A stretch of DNA of 64,000 nt from Halotalea alkalilenta DSM 17697 (GTDB taxonomy: Bacteria; Pseudomonadota; Gammaproteobacteria; Pseudomonadales; Halomonadaceae). A model generated the notes under the pieces. The model ran no database searches. It was given only the letters and a program-made list of their open reading frames with translations, and had not been told where the DNA came from. Both the position numbers and the translations under genes were made by a program. Numbering within the stretch: the first letter of the stretch is position 1; every line of letters starts with the position of its first letter. The DNA lies in NCBI RefSeq assembly GCF_000621205.1, contig NZ_KK211227.1:92893-156892 (forward strand), read 5' to 3'. Shown in pieces: positions 34,363 to 45,332 of this stretch.

Positions 34363-36840
34363 ATGTCAGGGGAAAGAAACAAGAGTCCATCCGGTGCGTC
34401 ACGCAAGTGCTCGCAAACGGCTCTGCTCGTGTTTGGCGGCCTGCTGTCGTTGGTCGGCGTCGCACTGGCCGCGGGCGGCATGCAATTGGTCATATTGGGC
34501 GGATCCTGGTACTACCTGATCGCCGGTGTGGCGATGGCGGTGTCCGGTTTCCTCTACCTGCGGCGCAAGCCCGCCGGCGCCTGGCTGTATGCCTTGGTCT
34601 TCGTCGGCACCGTGCTGTGGGCGCTATGGGAGGTCGGCCTGAGCTTCTGGCCGCTGGTACCGCGTCTGGCGCCGATGCTGGTGCTGGCGCTGATCGCCTC
34701 CCTGCTGCTGCCCCCCTTGCTCGGCGGCAGCGGGCGCGGCGTGTCGCGCGGCCTTTCAGCCGCCCTGGTGCTGGTCCTCGTCGCTGGCGGGGTTGGCATG
34801 TTCGTTCCCCACGGGGTGATCAGCAATGGCGGCATCGGTTCGCTGGCGGACAGCGGCGAGCCGGAATCTTCGGATCCGGCGGCATGGCAGTACTACGGCC
34901 GCACGCCGAACGGAACCCGCTTCGTCCCCGAGACCCAGATCAACCGTGACAACGTCGAAGGCCTTGAAGTCGCCTGGACCTTCCGCACCGGCGATCCCGC
35001 CAATCCCTTCTCGGAAAACCAGAACACGCCGATCCAGATCGACGACACCCTCTACCTGTGCACACCGATGAACAAGGTGTTCGCACTGGACGCGGATACC
35101 GGCGAAGAAAAATGGAGCTTCGATCCGCAGGCGCCAGACACTCACACCTGGAACCGCTGTCGCGGCGTGGGCTACTACGAGCCGGGCGCGGTCACCAACT
35201 CCCTGCTGGAGAGTGCGGACACCGATAGCGTCGATGACGCCGCGGCACCTGCGCTTTTGGAAACTGCCGCTGCACAGCCGGCTGCGGCGAACGCCTGCCG
35301 CCGCCGCATCGTCCTGACCACGATCGACGCACGCCTGATCGAGCTCGACGCCGATACCGGCGAGCTGTGCGAAGACTTCGGCCAGGGCGGCACCGTCGAT
35401 CTCAAAGTCGGCATGGGAGAGATCAAGCCGGCCTACTACTTCCCGACCTCGATGCCCACCGTGGTCCAGGACCTGGTGATCGTCGGCGGCTGGGTATTCG
35501 ACGGCCGTTCGGTCGACGAGCCCTCCGGCGTGGTCCGCGCTTTCAATGCGAACTCCGGCGAACTGGTCTGGGCTTGGGATCTCGGCAACCCAGCGATCAC
35601 CAAGCTGCCACCCGAGGGCGACACCTACACCCGGGCGACCCCGAACGTGTGGTCCACACCGGCCTTCGATGAAGCGCTGGGCCTGATCTACCTGCCCACC
35701 GGCAACCAGCAGCCGGACTTCTGGGGTGCCCATCGCTCTCCAGCGGCCGATGAGTTCTCGTCATCCATCGTTGCCCTGGAGCTCGCCACCGGTCGCGTGC
35801 GCTGGAAGTTCCAGACCGCGCACCACGACCTCTGGGACTATGACGTGCCGGCGCAGCCTGCGCTCTACGAGCTGCCCGATGGTAACGGGGGCACCGTACC
35901 GGCGCTGATCCAGGTGACCAAGCGCGGGCAGATCTTCATGCTCGACCGGCGCGATGGCTCACCGCTGGCCGAGGTCGAGGAAAGGCCGGTACCGCAGGAG
36001 CACCAGGAAGGCGACTGGGTCAGTGCGACGCAGCCGTATTCGGTGGGCATGCCGTCCATCGGCACCGAGCCGCTGACCGAACAGGCGATGTGGGGCGCCA
36101 CCTTCTTCGATCAACTCGCCTGCCGCATCGCCTTCCGCAAGCTGCGCTACGAAGGCGAATTCACCGCGCCGACCACTGAGCCCAGCCTGCTGTATCCGGG
36201 CTACTATGGCGGGATGAACTGGGGCAGCGTCTCGATCAACGAGAACGAAGGCTACATGTTCATCAACGACATCCGTATGCCTCAGATCGTCAAGCTGATC
36301 CCGCGCGAAGGACTGGACGAGTCCCAGATGCCTGCCGGCCACGGCGTCGGTAGCGTCTACCCGATGGAAGGAACCCCCTTCGTGGTCGACCATGCATCGC
36401 TCTCCTCGCCGCTCGGCATTCCCTGCCATGCGCCACCGTGGGGGACTTTCTCGATGATCGACCTCAACACGCGTGCGCTGGTCTGGCAGCGCCCGGCCGG
36501 TACGGTCGAGGACGCAGTGGTGAACGGCATCAAGGCGAGCGTACCCGTCCCGCTCGGTATGCCGACCCTCGGAGGCGCGGTGAACACCGCCTCGGGCCTG
36601 GTGTTCTACGCCGGCACCCAGGACTACTACCTGCGTGCGCTGGACATCGAAACCGGCGAGGAGCTGTGGAAAGGCCGGCTGCCGGTCGGCGCACAGGCCA
36701 CGCCGATGACCTACGTATCGCCGGCGAGCGGCCGCCAGTACGTGGTCGTTTCGGCCGGCGGCGCGCGGCAATCACCGGATCGCGGCGACTACGTCATCGC
36801 TTACGCACTGCCGGATGACGCCGACAGCGCCACTCCCTGA
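34363..36840 (+). CDS. gcd: Membrane-bound PQQ-dependent glucose-type dehydrogenase
   Basis: An 825 aa quinoprotein like E. coli Gcd (about 796 aa). About five N-terminal helices (residues ~18-150) anchor it in the inner membrane. The C-terminal eight-bladed propeller faces the periplasm, with WQYYGRTPNGTRFVPETQI, FQTAHHDLWDYDVPAQPALY (catalytic Asp489 in HHD) and the C-terminal GDYVIAYALPDD. It oxidises a sugar or polyol and passes electrons to ubiquinone. The residue aligned with E. coli His262 is Met236 (LYLCTPMNK), and an Ala-rich insertion (~residues 285-310) is present, so the substrate may not be glucose. PQQ synthesis genes are not in the window. A hairpin follows the stop. Confidence 0.88.
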   Translation: MSGERNKSPSGASRKCSQTALLVFGGLLSLVGVALAAGGMQLVILGGSWYYLIAGVAMAVSGFLYLRRKPAGAWLYALVFVGTVLWALWEVGLSFWPLVPRLAPMLVLALIASLLLPPLLGGSGRGVSRGLSAALVLVLVAGGVGMFVPHGVISNGGIGSLADSGEPESSDPAAWQYYGRTPNGTRFVPETQINRDNVEGLEVAWTFRTGDPANPFSENQNTPIQIDDTLYLCTPMNKVFALDADTGEEKWSFDPQAPDTHTWNRCRGVGYYEPGAVTNSLLESADTDSVDDAAAPALLETAAAQPAAANACRRRIVLTTIDARLIELDADTGELCEDFGQGGTVDLKVGMGEIKPAYYFPTSMPTVVQDLVIVGGWVFDGRSVDEPSGVVRAFNANSGELVWAWDLGNPAITKLPPEGDTYTRATPNVWSTPAFDEALGLIYLPTGNQQPDFWGAHRSPAADEFSSSIVALELATGRVRWKFQTAHHDLWDYDVPAQPALYELPDGNGGTVPALIQVTKRGQIFMLDRRDGSPLAEVEERPVPQEHQEGDWVSATQPYSVGMPSIGTEPLTEQAMWGATFFDQLACRIAFRKLRYEGEFTAPTTEPSLLYPGYYGGMNWGSVSINENEGYMFINDIRMPQIVKLIPREGLDESQMPAGHGVGSVYPMEGTPFVVDHASLSSPLGIPCHAPPWGTFSMIDLNTRALVWQRPAGTVEDAVVNGIKASVPVPLGMPTLGGAVNTASGLVFYAGTQDYYLRALDIETGEELWKGRLPVGAQATPMTYVSPASGRQYVVVSAGGARQSPDRGDYVIAYALPDDADSATP

Positions 36841-36875
36841 CCGACCCGACGAGGTCACCGGAAGCAAAACTACCA

Positions 36876-36895
36876 GGGGCGCCGAAAGGCGTCCC
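36876..36895 (+). terminator. Hairpin after the PQQ dehydrogenase gene
   Basis: GGGGCGCC-GAAA-GGCGTCCC forms an 8-bp stem (one G-T pair) with a stable GAAA tetraloop, 36 bp after the stop. GTTTT follows a few bases later. It is a reasonable terminator. Confidence 0.5.
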
Positions 36896-37315
36896 AGGTC
36901 GTTTTCGATATCGGCAACGACAGCCAACTCTCGCCGCCTGAGCCGGTATTGCACGCGCTATCGCGCGACAAACTGCTGACAAAGTATTTGAAAATGCCAC
37001 GATGGTTTCCAGCCGCCTCCGAGAGCGCGCTGGCCGGCAATCGATTGCACCGGGGTTTGCGACATGGATGTCGCAAAAGGCGCGCCCGGACAGGGACGTC
37101 CATGCGCGCCGACCCGAGGGCAAGCGATTGATCGGCCAGGGTTTCGCGATCTCGTGGCGGCGCGCCCCCCTTTCAGGGGGAGCGCGAGGGGACCGCCCCT
37201 CGCATCTAAGCGAGCAAGAGGTGCGTTAGGACCCAAACGGTTCTCGACTCGCCAGGATCGAGAGCGTCGCTGGGTCAAAAGGGGTTTGTCATTAATCTCA
37301 CGCGCTATCGCGCGA
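36896..37315. other. Non-coding gap between gcd and the next LysR gene
   Basis: About 420 bp. It contains short GC-rich inverted repeats near 37.16-37.20 kb (CCCCCTTTCAGGGGG and AGGGGACCGCCCCT) but no gene, RNA or recognisable repeat family. The short open frames do not look coding. Confidence 0.4.
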
Positions 37316-38260
37316 TCACTTCAGCGCCGTATCGGCGCGAAGCTTCAGCTCCTTGGGAACCGGGTGCCCACACTCGGTGAGGAACTGGGCGAGTGCGAAG
37401 TAGAGAGCACGGAGTTCGGACGAAGCGTCGTCCTCGCGGTGGCAGAAGATGATCGGCGAAGCGATGTGCTCGACCAAGGGCCGATAGGCAACCCCAGGCG
37501 AGGTCACCAGGCGCGCGGACGCGGGTACGATCGATACCCCCGTCCCCGCGGCGATCAGGATCAGGGCGGTGTCGTACTGGTCGATCTCGATGGTCCGCGA
37601 CAGCGTGACCCCACGACTTTCGAACTGCGCCAGCACGTGATCGGCCAGGCTGGGGCGTGGGTTGCTGGCATAGACGATGAAGGGTTCGTCTTTCAGCGCC
37701 GCCAGCGGCATCGCCTCCTCCAGCGTCGCCAGCGGATGATCGCTCGGCAATGCCACCACCATGGGCTCTTCGCGCAGCACGATCCGCCGGATTCCTTCGG
37801 CAGGCACCTCTACCCGACTGATACCCGCATCGATCCGCCCGGTGCGCAGGGCGTCCACCTGCTCCAAGCTGTTCAGCTCAAGGATCCGCGCCTCGACGCC
37901 AGGCAGCACACGCCGATACTCGCGGATGATGCTAGCCAGGCTGCTGTGGAAGTTGGCCGGCACCACACCGAAGTTGAACACCGCCCGCTCATCGCTGAGC
38001 AAACGGCGCATGCTGGTCACCATCGCCTCGGTCTTCTGCAGCACTTGCACCGCTTGGTCGTAAAGCAACCGGCCGGCCGGGGTCAGCACCAGCGGTCGCG
38101 AGTCCCGGTCCAGCAGCGGCGCACCCACCTCGGCTTCGAGTTCCTGGACGCGCTGGCTCAACGGGGGCTGCGCCATGCGCAACTCCTCGGCTGCACGCGT
38201 GAAGCTGCCAAGGCGCGCCACCGTGACGAAATAACGAAGTCGTTTGAGGTCCATTTTCAT
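37316..38260 (-). CDS. LysR-family transcriptional regulator (CatM/BenM-like style)
   Basis: About 314 aa from the ATG at 38260 (or 38254, giving MDLKRLRYFV). The helix-turn-helix FTRAAEELRMAQPPLSQRVQ, with the PPLSQ segment, is characteristic of the CatM/BenM/CbbR-like branch that senses aromatic-pathway intermediates. TTGATTATACC just upstream may be part of its promoter. It is divergent from the aldehyde dehydrogenase gene, about 500 bp away. The aromatic link is an inference. Confidence 0.9.
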   Translation of the reverse strand: MKMDLKRLRYFVTVARLGSFTRAAEELRMAQPPLSQRVQELEAEVGAPLLDRDSRPLVLTPAGRLLYDQAVQVLQKTEAMVTSMRRLLSDERAVFNFGVVPANFHSSLASIIREYRRVLPGVEARILELNSLEQVDALRTGRIDAGISRVEVPAEGIRRIVLREEPMVVALPSDHPLATLEEAMPLAALKDEPFIVYASNPRPSLADHVLAQFESRGVTLSRTIEIDQYDTALILIAAGTGVSIVPASARLVTSPGVAYRPLVEHIASPIIFCHREDDASSELRALYFALAQFLTECGHPVPKELKLRADTALK

Positions 38261-38340
38261 ATCGGTAAAGGTATAATCAAAGCCAATCCGCGCTACCTGC
38301 GCGGACGACGCGACCCAATCCATATCAAATCGATATGAAC

Positions 38341-38767
38341 CCTATCAAAACGGTGGTTCTGCCAGCAACCGCTCGTCTTTATACTACTTGGTCGCATCTC
38401 GCCAGAACGCGCGTAAAGCGCTCATCTCCGAAGGGGTCTATCCAGATGCCACCACAGGCCTATCGACGGCTATCCATCATCGCTGCGCTGCTCCAGGTAT
38501 CGCGCCAAGGACGATGTCCCGCAGGCGCAGCGCTCGAGGCAGCCCAATCATCGCAGCGAACGTGAACCTCGGCCCTCCTGCGCCAGCGCTGGAATCAAGC
38601 ACGAATCGAGTGGTCCAACATCACCAGTAGCTGGAGCGGATCCAGCTTTGCGATCAACGCCTGGATATCCGCTACATCACTGCCGAACTCATCCAGCGCA
38701 TCATCGATGCTGCCTGAGCGCTCCCTAGTGACCACGATCCCATCCACCATCCAGCAAAGAGAAGTAC
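38341..38767. other. Gap upstream of the aldehyde dehydrogenase, with a possible gene remnant
   Basis: About 430 bp. One frame at 38630-38717 reads RLDIRYITAELIQRIIDAA before a stop, which looks like a real C-terminal helix end, but a stop codon lies just before it and no start region exists. It may be the tail of a deleted gene. The rest shows nothing clear apart from the control region expected for the dehydrogenase. Confidence 0.3.
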
Positions 38768-40219
38768 ATGCAAACCGAACTAGTCATCGACAACCTCTCC
38801 CGTCCAGCCGAGCACGGCGCCACCTTCGAACGGCGTCATGCGATCAGCCAGGAGCTGGTGACCACCGCCGCCGCCGCCTCGGTCAACGATGCGCTCGCGG
38901 CGGCCGAATCGGCGGCCAAGGCGTTCGCATCCTGGTCGACCAGCGGCCCGACCACGCGGCGCACCTTGCTGCTCAAGGCGGCCGACCTGCTCGAACAGAA
39001 GCTGCCGGAGTTCTGCGAGGTCATGGCGGCTGAGGTCGGCGCGCCGGAACTCTGGGCCAGATTCAACGTCTTGGGCTCCGCCGCGCTGTTCCGCGAGGCC
39101 GCCGGACTGGCGACGCAGATCCAAGGCGAGACGCTGCCGACCGACAAGCCCGGCTCGCTGTCACTCACCGTCCGCCAGGCGGCCGGCGTGGTGCTGAGCA
39201 TCGTGCCGTGGAACGGGCCGGTGCTGCTCGGCGCGCGCGCCATCGCCTACCCGCTGGTCTGCGGCAACCCGGTGATTCTCAAGGCCTCGGAGAACAGCCC
39301 GCGCACTCATGCCCTGCTGGCCTCCTGCCTGTACGAGGCCGGCCTGCCGGCCGGCGTGCTGAACTTCCTGACCACCTCGCCTGAAGGCTCGGCCGCGGTG
39401 ACCGAAGCGCTGATCGCCCACCCAGCCGTGCGCCGGATCAACTTCACCGGCTCGACCCGCGTAGGCCGCATCATCGCCGAGACCTCGGCACGCCATCTGA
39501 AACGCTGCCTGCTCGAACTGGGCGGCAAGGCACCGTTCGTGGTACTGGATGACGCCGATCTGGACGGCGCAGTGAATGCAGCGATGTTCGGCGCCTTCCT
39601 CTACCAGGGCCAGATTTGCATGTCCACCGAGCGTTTCGTGGTCGACGAAAAGGTCGCCGACGCCTTCGTCGAGCGCTTCGCCGCACGCGCCCGGGACCTG
39701 AAGGTGGGCGACCTGACCAATCCCGATCGGTACGCGCTTGGCCCGATGGTCAACTCAGGCTCGGGCGAGCGGCTCAACCACATGCTCCAGGATGCGGTGG
39801 ACAAAGGCGCCAAGATCGTCGCCGGCGGCAACGCGCAGGGCGCGGCGATGGACGCCACCATCGTCGACCACGTCAAGCCAGGCATGATCATCTACGGCGA
39901 AGAGACCTTCGGCCCGGTCACCACCATCGTGCGGGTGCGTGACACTGAAGAGGCCGTGCGCGTGGCCAACGACTCCGAGTACGGTTTGTCGGCGGCGGTA
40001 TTCGGCAGCAACCTCACCCGCGCCATCTCCGTGGCTTCGCGTATCCAGGCGGGCTGCGTGCACGTCAACGGTGCCACGGTGCAAAACGAGGCGCAGGCGC
40101 CCTACGGCGGGATGAAGAACAGCGGCTATGGTCGCTTCGACGGCCGCGCGGTCATCGATGAGTTCACCGAGATCAAGTGGATCACGCTCGAGGATCCCGC
40201 CCAGCCTTATCCGTTCTGA
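38768..40219 (+). CDS. Aldehyde dehydrogenase (vanillin/salicylaldehyde-type)
   Basis: A 483 aa NAD(P)-dependent enzyme with all ALDH landmarks: [20 protein letters not shown] (cofactor region), [25 protein letters not shown] (general-base Glu) and [12 protein letters not shown] (catalytic Cys). The last motif and the C terminus [18 protein letters not shown] fit the aromatic aldehyde group (vanillin, benzaldehyde, salicylaldehyde). It oxidises an aldehyde to the acid in the cytoplasm. The LysR gene on the other side of the gap is the probable regulator. Confidence 0.9.
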   Translation: MQTELVIDNLSRPAEHGATFERRHAISQELVTTAAAASVNDALAAAESAAKAFASWSTSGPTTRRTLLLKAADLLEQKLPEFCEVMAAEVGAPELWARFNVLGSAALFREAAGLATQIQGETLPTDKPGSLSLTVRQAAGVVLSIVPWNGPVLLGARAIAYPLVCGNPVILKASENSPRTHALLASCLYEAGLPAGVLNFLTTSPEGSAAVTEALIAHPAVRRINFTGSTRVGRIIAETSARHLKRCLLELGGKAPFVVLDDADLDGAVNAAMFGAFLYQGQICMSTERFVVDEKVADAFVERFAARARDLKVGDLTNPDRYALGPMVNSGSGERLNHMLQDAVDKGAKIVAGGNAQGAAMDATIVDHVKPGMIIYGEETFGPVTTIVRVRDTEEAVRVANDSEYGLSAAVFGSNLTRAISVASRIQAGCVHVNGATVQNEAQAPYGGMKNSGYGRFDGRAVIDEFTEIKWITLEDPAQPYPF

Positions 40220-40348
40220 ACGACGCCATCTGCGTCCAACACCACCGCTTGCTCATCACCGATGGGCAAGCGGTTTTTTTTCGCGTTGGTCACCGCCACA
40301 GGGCGAAACGGCCCGAATCAAAGACCGCTGATCATACGGACGGGGTGG

Positions 40349-40397
40349 TTGATCCACATACCCCCCGGGAGTATCATCATATACTCCCCTACAGTAT
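40349..40397 (+). promoter_or_regulatory. frmR promoter with two FrmR-type operators
   Basis: TTGATC (40349-40354) and TATCAT (40372-40377) are separated by exactly 17 bp, a good sigma-70 promoter. Two 17-bp sites of form ATAC-N9-GTAT lie at 40358-40374 and 40381-40397, with G/C-rich centres as in CsoR/RcnR/FrmR operators, and start 23 bp apart. Between them GGGAGTAT and ATACTCCC (40367-40388) form a further perfect inverted repeat. FrmR binding would cover the -10 region and the start point. Confidence 0.75.
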
Positions 40398-40410
40398 CCA
40401 GGAGCAACCC

Positions 40411-41833
<1,423 letters not shown>

Positions 41834-41890
41834 AAGTCATCACTCGTCCATGGCGCGGTGCAGACCGCGCCCTACTACCGGGACATCATC

Positions 41891-42469
41891 ATGAATCCGA
41901 TCAGCATCCACCCCAGCGTGGACAACGGCATCGCCGCCGAGCAGCCGGGCTTCGCCGGGGGCGTCCTGCAATGCCTCTGCGACAGCGACAAAGTCGAGGT
42001 CAAAGTCGAGTCCCAGACCCAGCACAACCACGCCTGCGGCTGCACCAAGTGCTGGAAACCGCAAGGCGCGCTGTTCGCCGTGGTCGCCGTCGCACCGCGC
42101 GACAAAGTCAGCGTCGTCGCCCACGGCGAGAAGCTCGAGATCGTCGATGAAAGCGCCACCATCCAGCGCCATGCCTGCCGGGAGTGCGGCGCACACCTGT
42201 TCGGTCGCATCGAGAACAAAGACCACGCCTTCTATGGCCTGGACTTCGTCCATACCGAGCTGTCGCCACAAACCGGCTGGGCGGCGCCGGGATTCGCCGC
42301 CTTCGTGTCGTCTCTGATCGAAGGCGGTACGCCGCCGTCGCGCATGCCCGCGATCCGCGAGCATTTGCAAAAGCTGGGCCTTGCGCCCTACGACAGCCTC
42401 TCGCCCACGCTGATGGATGCGCTGGCCATCCATGCGGCCAAGCAAAAAGGCACCTACCGCGAAGCATGA
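41891..42469 (+). CDS. gfa: S-(hydroxymethyl)glutathione synthase
   Basis: A 192 aa zinc protein of the glutathione-dependent formaldehyde-activating family. Zinc-binding cysteines are seen in [18 protein letters not shown] and [12 protein letters not shown]. It is credited with speeding the condensation of formaldehyde with glutathione, the step before FrmA. The ATG at 41891 ([13 protein letters not shown]) is the normal start. It lies 57 bp after frmA. The usual third enzyme, S-formylglutathione hydrolase (FrmB/FghA), is not next to it. Confidence 0.93.
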   Translation: MNPISIHPSVDNGIAAEQPGFAGGVLQCLCDSDKVEVKVESQTQHNHACGCTKCWKPQGALFAVVAVAPRDKVSVVAHGEKLEIVDESATIQRHACRECGAHLFGRIENKDHAFYGLDFVHTELSPQTGWAAPGFAAFVSSLIEGGTPPSRMPAIREHLQKLGLAPYDSLSPTLMDALAIHAAKQKGTYREA

Positions 42470-42479
42470 GCCAAGCACG

Positions 42480-42510
42480 CCATTCGTCCGGGAATGCCCC
42501 GGACGAATGG
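42480..42510. terminator. Hairpin terminator after gfa
   Basis: A perfect 13-bp stem (CCATTCGTCCGGG with CCCGGACGAATGG) around a five-base loop, 10 bp after the gfa stop. There is no long T run, so it may act as a convergent terminator for the leftward isomerase genes as well. Confidence 0.6.
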
Positions 42511-42563
42511 TTCAGGCTACAGACAGCATCGCGCAAGCGCCCGCCCCGGGGCGGACCATCGCC

Positions 42564-43373
42564 TCAATCGCCGGCTATCGCTGCGGCCCAGCCCGGATGC
42601 GACGCCAAGCGCTGGTCGATGGCACGCATCGCCGCCAGGCTGCGGCGAAGCTTCAAGTAGATATCGCCGCCATAGTCCCAGCCCAAGACCCCTATGCTGC
42701 CGCTGTAGCCGATCCGGTCCAGCGCCGCGACGACGGCGAAATTATCGAGCTCGCCCCGGTCCGGCGGCTCCATGGTCGCCACCTGTCCCCACCCCAGCGG
42801 CGACATCGCGCTGCCCGACAGCACCACCTGCATCAGCCACGGCTCGATCGCGGCCAGACGCTCTTCGAGGCGTCCTTCCTGGCTTGCGAACCAGTGATAG
42901 CCATTGAACGAAGCGCCCAGGCGCGGGTGGTCGAAGTGCTCGCACAGGCGCACCACCTGCGAGGTGGTCTGGGTAACGTGGCGCAGGTGTGGGTACAGCG
43001 CGATACGCAGGCCACGCCGCTCGGCGATCGGCAGCAGCGATTCGATCATGTCGATGATCGCCCCGGCGCCGTTGATCGAGGTCTGCACCGCCAGCTCGAT
43101 CAGCTCCACGCCTTCTACGCGCTCGACGATACGGCGCAGCAGCGCATCATTGCGGCCTTCATGCAGCACCAGGTACAACGCCGCCACATCCAGGCCATGG
43201 CGCTGCTTGACCGAGGGCAGAAGCGTAAGGTCGGTGAGCGGCTGTCCGCTCCAGGCCGAGACGGTGATGCCATCGTAGCCGAGCTCGGCGAGCATTTCGC
43301 ACTGCGACTGGAAGGCGTAGACGCCCATCGAGCTGTAGAAGAACGAATCCAGTGCGTGAATCGGGTGAGCCAT
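42564..43373 (-). CDS. Sugar phosphate isomerase/epimerase-like TIM barrel (copy A)
   Basis: A 269 aa protein of the xylose isomerase-like TIM-barrel (AP endonuclease 2) family. Segments FQSQCEMLAELGYDGITVSA, GLRIALYPHLRHV and NFAVVAALDRIGYSGSIGVL fit the barrel strands, and histidine/aspartate residues near their ends could bind a metal. Relatives isomerise or dehydrate sugars and sugar acids. The start at 43373 is preferred because GAGGAAC lies 7 nt upstream. It follows its paralogue (43390-44190) by 16 bp. Confidence 0.85.
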   Translation of the reverse strand: MAHPIHALDSFFYSSMGVYAFQSQCEMLAELGYDGITVSAWSGQPLTDLTLLPSVKQRHGLDVAALYLVLHEGRNDALLRRIVERVEGVELIELAVQTSINGAGAIIDMIESLLPIAERRGLRIALYPHLRHVTQTTSQVVRLCEHFDHPRLGASFNGYHWFASQEGRLEERLAAIEPWLMQVVLSGSAMSPLGWGQVATMEPPDRGELDNFAVVAALDRIGYSGSIGVLGWDYGGDIYLKLRRSLAAMRAIDQRLASHPGWAAAIAGD

Positions 43374-43389
43374 GACCATCGTTCCTCGG

Positions 43390-44190
43390 CTAGTTGGGGA
43401 GTTCAGTCATGATCGCCCAGTCGGGATGCGCCACCAGCCGCCGCTCCATCGAACGGAACGCGCTCATCGAGCGAACCAGGTTGCCGTAGACGTCGCCGCC
43501 CATGCTCTCCCAGCCCATTACGCCGTAGCGGCCGGCAAAGCCCCGGCGGCTCAGCGCGCCGAGCAGGACGAAATTGTCCATCTCGCCCTCGTCCAGCGGC
43601 TCGATGGTGGCAACGCCTCCCCAGCCCAGCGGCGACATGCGACAGCCTGCGATATTGACCTGGCGCAGCCATGGCCAGAGCGCGTCGAGACGCTGCTCGA
43701 GCGCCCCCTCCTGGGTGGCGTACCAGTGGTAGCCATTGAACACGATGCCCAGGCGCGGATGGTCGAAGTAGCGGCAGAGCTCCACCGCTTCAGAGGTGGT
43801 CTGCATGCCATAGCGCACGTGCGGGTAGAGCGCGATATCGATACCGCGGCGCTCGGCGATCGGCAGCAGGCGCTCGAGCATCCGACGATCGCCGTCTTCG
43901 ACCTTGTCACCGGAGTGCAGCGCCAGCTCGATGCTGGTGCAGCCTTCGAGCGACTCGAAGATCCCGGTGACGAACGACTCGAGCCCTGGGCGATGAATCA
44001 AATAGAGCGCACCCACGTCGAGCCCCCATTGCGCCTTCACCCGCGGCAGCTGATCCAGCTCTTTGCTCCAGGCCGAGACGGTGATGCCCTGGTAGCCGAG
44101 CTCGGCGAGCATCTCGCACTGCACGGCCAGCGGATAGGTGCCGAGCTTGGTCTGGAAGATGAAATCCATGTGGTGCAGCGGATGGTTCAT
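43390..44190 (-). CDS. Sugar phosphate isomerase/epimerase-like TIM barrel (copy B)
   Basis: A 266 aa paralogue of copy A. Both have the same plan: MDFIFQTKLGTYPLAVQ versus LDSFFYSSMGVYAFQSQ at the start, then CEMLAELGYxGITVSAW, IALYPHxR and HPRLGxxFNGYHW. Two tandem, diverged copies in one operon suggest either two sequential steps or a heteromer. The ATG overlaps the stop of the luciferase-like gene as ATGA (44187-44190). Substrate unknown. Confidence 0.85.
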   Translation of the reverse strand: MNHPLHHMDFIFQTKLGTYPLAVQCEMLAELGYQGITVSAWSKELDQLPRVKAQWGLDVGALYLIHRPGLESFVTGIFESLEGCTSIELALHSGDKVEDGDRRMLERLLPIAERRGIDIALYPHVRYGMQTTSEAVELCRYFDHPRLGIVFNGYHWYATQEGALEQRLDALWPWLRQVNIAGCRMSPLGWGGVATIEPLDEGEMDNFVLLGALSRRGFAGRYGVMGWESMGGDVYGNLVRSMSAFRSMERRLVAHPDWAIMTELPN

Positions 44191-45197
44191 GACTGGTCTT
44201 CCGAGCTGTCTTGCTGCGGCTTCAGACTAGGAAACACCGGCAGCAGGTATTCGCCCAGTTCGTCGATCACCTCCCGAGCCGGGCGGCGCTGGGGCTTGAA
44301 GTGCAGCCCGACGTGCGACACGCCCTGCTCCTGCTGGCGCAGCCACAGCTCGCGCAGGGCGTTGCGCCCGCCCCTCAGCACCCGGCCGGGCTGGATCGGC
44401 ATGTTCGGATCGCGATCGAGGTCGAACAGCGTGCCGTAGCCATACGGCTTGAACACGCCCGGTTCGCTGACCGCGCGCCACTGCGCGAGGATCTGCGGGA
44501 TCCTCAGCGGATCGGCGATGTAGGATATGATCCCGTCGGTGTTGCGCGCCGTCCATTCCAGCGTCTGGCCTGCGTGACCGATGACGATGCTGGGCAGACG
44601 CGGCGCGGCCGGCTTCGGCACCAGGTCCAGGCCACCGTCGAGACGACCATAGAAGCGCGACGCATGGACCGGCCAGGCACGCTCGGTGGCCGCGCGGATC
44701 ATCTCCAGCGCATCGCGAAAGCGCTCGGCGCGGTTGTCGAAGTCGACTCCGAAGGCCGGGTACTCGACCGGGCGGTCACCGGTCGCAAGGCCGAGCAGGA
44801 AACGCCCGCCCAGCAGCTGGTCGATCGTCGCCGCCTGCTTGGCCACGATCAGCGGGTCGCGCAGCGGCAGCACGATGCCGGCCGTGCCGATCGCGATCCG
44901 CCGGGTGATGGCGGCGAGAAATCCCGCATAGACCAGGGGATCGAGCACCTGGCCGACATCGCCGAAATAAGGGTCATAAAAAGGCACGTCGCGCAGCCAC
45001 AGCGCGGCAAAGCCGGCCGCGTCGACCTTTTGCGCCATCTCGGCATGGTCGGCCAGGGTCGGTCCGGGGCTATCGGGATAACTCTCGAGCGGCGCGATGA
45101 AGCCGAAGGTCAGGTGGCCGGGCTGGAATACCCGGGCATAGCCGGGATGCTGCGCAAGCTCCGACGGGAGCGCGCCCTGCGGATGGTTCTGGGTCAT
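44187..45197 (-). CDS. LLM-class (luciferase-like) flavin-dependent oxidoreductase
   Basis: A 336 aa TIM-barrel flavoenzyme. AAITRRIAIGTAGIVLPLRD and LLGGRFLLGLATGDRPVEY are the usual bacterial-luciferase-family signatures for FMN or F420 binding; PSIVIGHAGQTLEW is the following flavin-contact strand. It is the first gene of a three-gene leftward operon with two TIM-barrel isomerase-like genes, and is divergent from the LysR gene at 45333, the likely regulator. Reaction unknown. Confidence 0.88.
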   Translation of the reverse strand: MTQNHPQGALPSELAQHPGYARVFQPGHLTFGFIAPLESYPDSPGPTLADHAEMAQKVDAAGFAALWLRDVPFYDPYFGDVGQVLDPLVYAGFLAAITRRIAIGTAGIVLPLRDPLIVAKQAATIDQLLGGRFLLGLATGDRPVEYPAFGVDFDNRAERFRDALEMIRAATERAWPVHASRFYGRLDGGLDLVPKPAAPRLPSIVIGHAGQTLEWTARNTDGIISYIADPLRIPQILAQWRAVSEPGVFKPYGYGTLFDLDRDPNMPIQPGRVLRGGRNALRELWLRQQEQGVSHVGLHFKPQRRPAREVIDELGEYLLPVFPSLKPQQDSSEDQS

Positions 45198-45332
45198 GGA
45201 TATCTCGCCTGTAGGAGGGTCCAGGCATGCAACGGTGCGGCCCGAACGAAGACGATCAATCTAGCCCCCTGCATTCGAAAGAAAAATGGGCTAAATTTCC
45301 AAACATATCGGAATGAAACGCATCAATCGACC

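Noticed and set aside
44211-45332. Upstream extension of the LysR gene at 45333
   Set aside because: The open frame continues far upstream but is antisense to the luciferase-like gene; the LysR family start is clearly at 45333.
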